Assembly (NCBI GenBank): GCA_027886175.1
Contig: JAJNNQ010000040.1
Coordinates: 25,378,001-25,442,000, forward strand
Length of the DNA stretch: 64,000 bases
Reading direction: 5' to 3'
From: Phylloscopus collybita
Lineage: Eukaryota; Chordata; Aves; Passeriformes; Phylloscopidae
Position 1 is the stretch's first letter, and the number at the start of each line of letters is the position of its first letter. A program made the position numbers and the translations under genes. Positions 60,106-64,000 of this stretch are shown one piece after another. Below the pieces are notes generated by a model. That model saw nothing but the letters and a program-made list of their open reading frames with translations, did not search any database and was not told the DNA's origin.

Positions 60106-63100
60106 AGGCTACAAGACTACATGTGTAGATCTCTCTTATAGTCATGTATTTGTTTTTATATCTTTGTGATATTAATTCAATGCTATTGGAGATACATCAG
60201 GTGTTTGTGTGGCCAGACCTTAATGGCAAATGTCCAGTATGGCCTGGGATCCCTCACATGTGAGTAGGGCAGAGACTTCTGCTAAGAAGTCTGCAAGAGC
60301 CGTGAAATCTTTTGGAGAGTAAAAAAGCATAAGCAAGGAGCTGGGTTTACAAAAGAGAATCTTTAGCAGGTGACTTGAAAAACTGCCAGTGATACCTGCT
60401 GGAACCAGCTGTCAAAACCTAATATGCTGATTTGGTGTAGCAGCTTCTCTCTTTTAGTTGTTCCTTTCATGTATTGCAGACTTTTCTGTGTGAATGGGAA
60501 TAATTGTATTATATACTGCACTCTGCTATTTTAACTATGGGTAAAAGGTGATAAATGTCTGAGAAGAGGAGGAGAAGTGGTGACATGCATAACATAATCA
60601 ATCACTTTCAGGTCTTGCCGATAGTAAATGCATGTAAAATGAAAATGTTTCCTTAGGTTTCACTACTTGTCAGTTAAAGTTCTGCCATATTCCCCATAAC
60701 AGGAGGCAGGAAAAACCATGTTGGATCATTTCCTTGAATGCAGCTTAGGAAAAAAAAATCTTCTAAATGGAAACCTCAATTCCACAAATAATCCTTTGCT
60801 TATTACATCTTAATAATAAAAGAAGAACATGTTTACAATTTGATTAGGTAATTCTAGTTATTGAAATGCTGTTTTCAATCAAAAATGACCTTTTCTCACA
60901 TTTATTGGGAAACCAGCTTTAAGACACATTAAAGCTTTTGTGCTGGTGCTGTAAAGCTGCTGTCCACAAAGATGATCTTCAGTTTGTTTGCTCTCTACAG
61001 CCCTTATTACAGGCAGCTGGCTGTTTGATAAGCTTTTGAAGAGAGGAGGGTGTCTCTCATATTTTGACTCTGTCCTACTGGTCTTTCAGTCTCTGCTGCA
61101 TGTTATTAAGTCAGCTTGACAAAGCTTTTGCTCTGCTAAAATTCTGTGCATAAAGAAAGATGAATAAGAAGGAGTTTTAGGTAAAAGATTGTCCACTGAA
61201 GATTATGCAGCAGTCTTATTACGTGGGATGCTGCATCAATGTTATCTTAGGATGTTGAATAAAATGATTTTGTTTTAATTAAGTTATTTTAGAGAATCTA
61301 AACTTGCTGTTTTCAAATTTGATTTTTATCTCCATTACAGTTCTAAAACTAGTTTTCTAGTAATGGTATTTTGTATTAAATAAACTTCTGCTCCTTTCTG
61401 AAACCTTCTCATCCTGCTAAGCAACATCGGAAGTACAAACAAGGATCTAACCATGCTGACATTTGAAAGAAGGAAGAAGAAATTAGATGCAGTGCTATTT
61501 GGTAAATGCTTTCACCTGCTGTATTTTATGTTTCTTCTTTTCTGCTCAGAGATATTTTTTTTCAGAGCAGAATTTTTGTTTGTCTAACATGTGTTATGTG
61601 GTTTTTATTGTTAATGATCATGGTAGGGAGTTATCTTAGAATATTGGGTTTTGCTATAAAACTTTCAGTATTTCATATTTTCCTGCAGCATTTGAAAGTA
61701 CTTAAGCATCTGGTTTTCTGTAAATCAGTTTCTCCTTTTTGTGTGAAAGTGAAAATAGAAATCTTACTGAAGGTTTTAGCTGTGTATTTTTTCAAGCTGT
61801 TGTTTTTCAATAACCAGCCATTGTGCACCACAGCTATGGTATGTGAATTGTGCTCCTCTATGTGTTGCTAAGCAAAGCTTTCACTATATTTTATCCCTGT
61901 GCTATTCTATACTATGTAATTTACAGCAGTGCTATAGAGGATAGATTGTTTTACACTGAGAGTTGGGCTTTAAAACATTGCTTAAAGCATCCCCAGCACA
62001 GGCATCCACATGTGAACCAGATGAGTAGATCTCCACTTTGTAGTCAGTGCAGAGAAAAAAGCCTTTCTAGAATGTGGCCAAGATCACTAAGGTTAGTGCC
62101 AAAAATACAACAGAAGGGTTTGTTTCTTTCCACTGACAATAAAAGTCATCTAGAAGTTGTCATTCTCTAGGCAGTTAAAGTGACATTTCTATCAACCATT
62201 CTTTCAGCTGTGGAAAGTGCAGAGATACAGAGTTGAGAGCATTGCTTACTGATGGTTCATAATGCCTCTGTGTGTTCAAGTTAATTGCTGTGTGGTTTTT
62301 GAGCTCTTTTGAAAGAAAACATTGTGGTTTTGGGGACAAGAGGGATTGGCTTTTAGATGGGTGATAATTTTTAAACAGTAGCTATGCGTTATGGCTTGAT
62401 ACCTAGGGCTGTCAAAAATAGCATAGTGAAAGAGAGAGAGAGATTTGTGGGCAGAGGGTAGGTGAAGATAGTCAGAAGTACTACGTAAAAGCTATTTATC
62501 AAGTGGTTTTACTGCACAAAGAATTCAATTTATTCTGTAGGCACTTACCACTTAACATTTTTTTGCTGTGATTCATCATGAGCTTTGGCTTTATCACTGC
62601 AAGGGGGACAGGGTAGACACTGACTTTTGTTGTGCCCCTGTGCAGGAGAATGGCAGAAACTCCTCATTTTCCCCAAAGCTTCTCATGAGGCTTTGTAGAG
62701 GATCTTAGGACCTTAGGTCATGCTTTACCTAAGATTTTGAGGAATACCTCTGTCTGCAATTTCAAGGAATTACAATAGATTTGGAGAAAACTTAACTTTT
62801 ATGCCCTGGTTGCTTGATGACCTAACAGAAGAATGCAGCCTCTCTACTACTGATATACAAGCTCCTTGGGATTGTAAACCAGAAGCTTTTTAAAGTATCA
62901 AATTATAAAAACTGCAATTTGGGTTGGGGATTGTTTGGTTTGGTTTTTTGGTTCTTTTTATTGTGAAAGAAAGGCTGTTGGGTGCAGATAAAAATCTCCT
63001 AGAAGACAGAAAAAAAAACCCTTTTTAATAAAGAAAGCATTCTCTTATGTATACATGGAACAGACAAGATACGTCCACCTTTAAGTGTTCTGAGATCATT

Positions 63101-64000
63101 CAAGGGGAAAATGGAGCACAAACCATGAATTAGCTATACTTTTCTACCACTAAAGTTATCCATTCATATATAATATGAAGGTAGACTGGGATTCAGGCTG
63201 TGTGTCTCAATGTGTTTACATAAGGAAATTGTTCTCAGTGCAGCATAATTAGCACAGTATCCCAAAATTAGAGGAGAACTTTTTGTCTGAGAGGATGAAG
63301 TGCCCTGTTTGACACTTTTTTTTTTCTTCTTTTTTTTTTCAGGAAACTTTACCAGATTAGTTCTCACATAGACATTGAATGTATGTGATGTTATTATTTC
63401 AGATGCTACCATCCCAAAGACTAAATTTAAGCAGGTTTTGACAGAAACATGAATGAAGTTCAAATCATTTCTTTCCTTCAGGCATGTTTTAATTATAAAA
63501 ACAATTAATGTTGTGTGATGTCTGCAGTAAAACCTATTGCACCTTTTAGTTATATCTTAAAAAAAAAAGAGAAACAGCAAAGAAAGTTTTCCTTAAAGTA
63601 ATTCCAGTGTAAAAACAGGAGCTATTAATGTTTGGATGCAGTGTTGTGTCATAAACTACATGAGAGCTACAGGGACCAGTACTTATTAATGGTGTATGTC
63701 ACCTCCTAGGGCATCATCTGTAAATTCTGGGCTGGCTTTCATCTTCAACATCACAATACAGATGTAGAAGCTGTATATAGTGCCATTAAATTGTGTGAAT
63801 GAAGAGCAGTCTGATATTAATATATTTTAAGTCTGAGGGAAAAAAAATACAGCACTCAGAAGATAATTGTTTTCTTCCTTAAAAATTAAAGACATGGGGA
63901 GAGTAAGAGTAGACAAATACCTCAATTTGCTCTTCATTTATTCAGATGTGTGATTCTGTGACTGGGTAGGATAATTTGGTTATTTAGGTGAATTTCTGAC
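60106..64000. other. Gene-free sequence to the window end
   Basis: Frames of up to 121 codons (61506-61871, plus) are Phe/Leu-rich and overlap others; none shows a domain. Short simple runs occur: GA near 62430, G/T near 62920-62955, and T near 63320. No transposon was recognised. Confidence 0.55.

Noticed and set aside
1..64000. Prokaryotic or mobile systems: operons, CRISPR arrays, integrases, rRNA or intact tRNA genes
   Set aside because: No spaced identical repeats, no long coding frames, no ribosome-binding layout, and only a damaged tRNA-like SINE head. All signs are of a vertebrate gene-poor region.

Overview
This window looks like vertebrate nuclear DNA, most probably from a bird and perhaps a songbird. 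Four fragments match the CR1 family of LINEs, and two of them (near 10.8 and 59.7 kb) carry the typical antisense reading of the CR1 3' end. Two fragments near 4.9 and 22.5 kb match an LTR type I associate with avian ERVL elements. There are also many tracts made only of G and T, or only of A and C, a habit I associate with passerine genomes. The base composition is AT-rich, CpG is depleted almost everywhere, and nothing resembles a bacterial, phage or organelle gene layout.

I find no protein-coding gene I can support. The open frames reach at most 187 codons, lie on both strands, overlap one another, and mostly run through low-complexity DNA. The window is best read as intergenic or deep intronic sequence. 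Three places are mildly gene-like and worth testing: a CpG-rich island at about 52.86-53.19 kb followed by a good splice-donor sequence; three protein-like open stretches on the minus strand between 55.5 and 57.2 kb; and a 119-codon minus-strand frame at 18.3-18.7 kb.

Layout. 0-10 kb: unique AT-rich DNA with two long G/T tracts (3.8 and 6.5 kb) and an ERVL-like LTR fragment (4.9 kb). 10-20 kb: an antisense CR1 end (10.8 kb), an A/C tract, an old sense CR1 body fragment (11.7 kb), a G/T tract (17.3 kb) and a conserved-element candidate (19.4-19.7 kb). 20-30 kb: an A43 run, a second copy of the 4.9 kb LTR family (22.5 kb), a CR1 reverse-transcriptase fragment (27.2 kb), a dense cluster of perfect hairpins (27.84-27.97 kb) and a pair of RFX X-box-like sites (29.3-29.4 kb). 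30-40 kb: conserved-element candidates, a perfect (TTTTCC)15 array (32.1 kb), a tRNA-like SINE head on the minus strand (33.4 kb) and a probable solo LTR with promoter and poly(A) motifs (36.2-36.7 kb). 40-54 kb: A/C and G/T tracts, then the CpG island. 54-64 kb: the minus-strand coding-like stretches, small tandem repeats and a CR1 end holding a perfect 13-bp inverted repeat (59.7-60.1 kb).

No genes are seen acting together. If the window has a function it is probably regulatory, through conserved non-coding elements. Conservation cannot be seen from one sequence, so those calls are inference.
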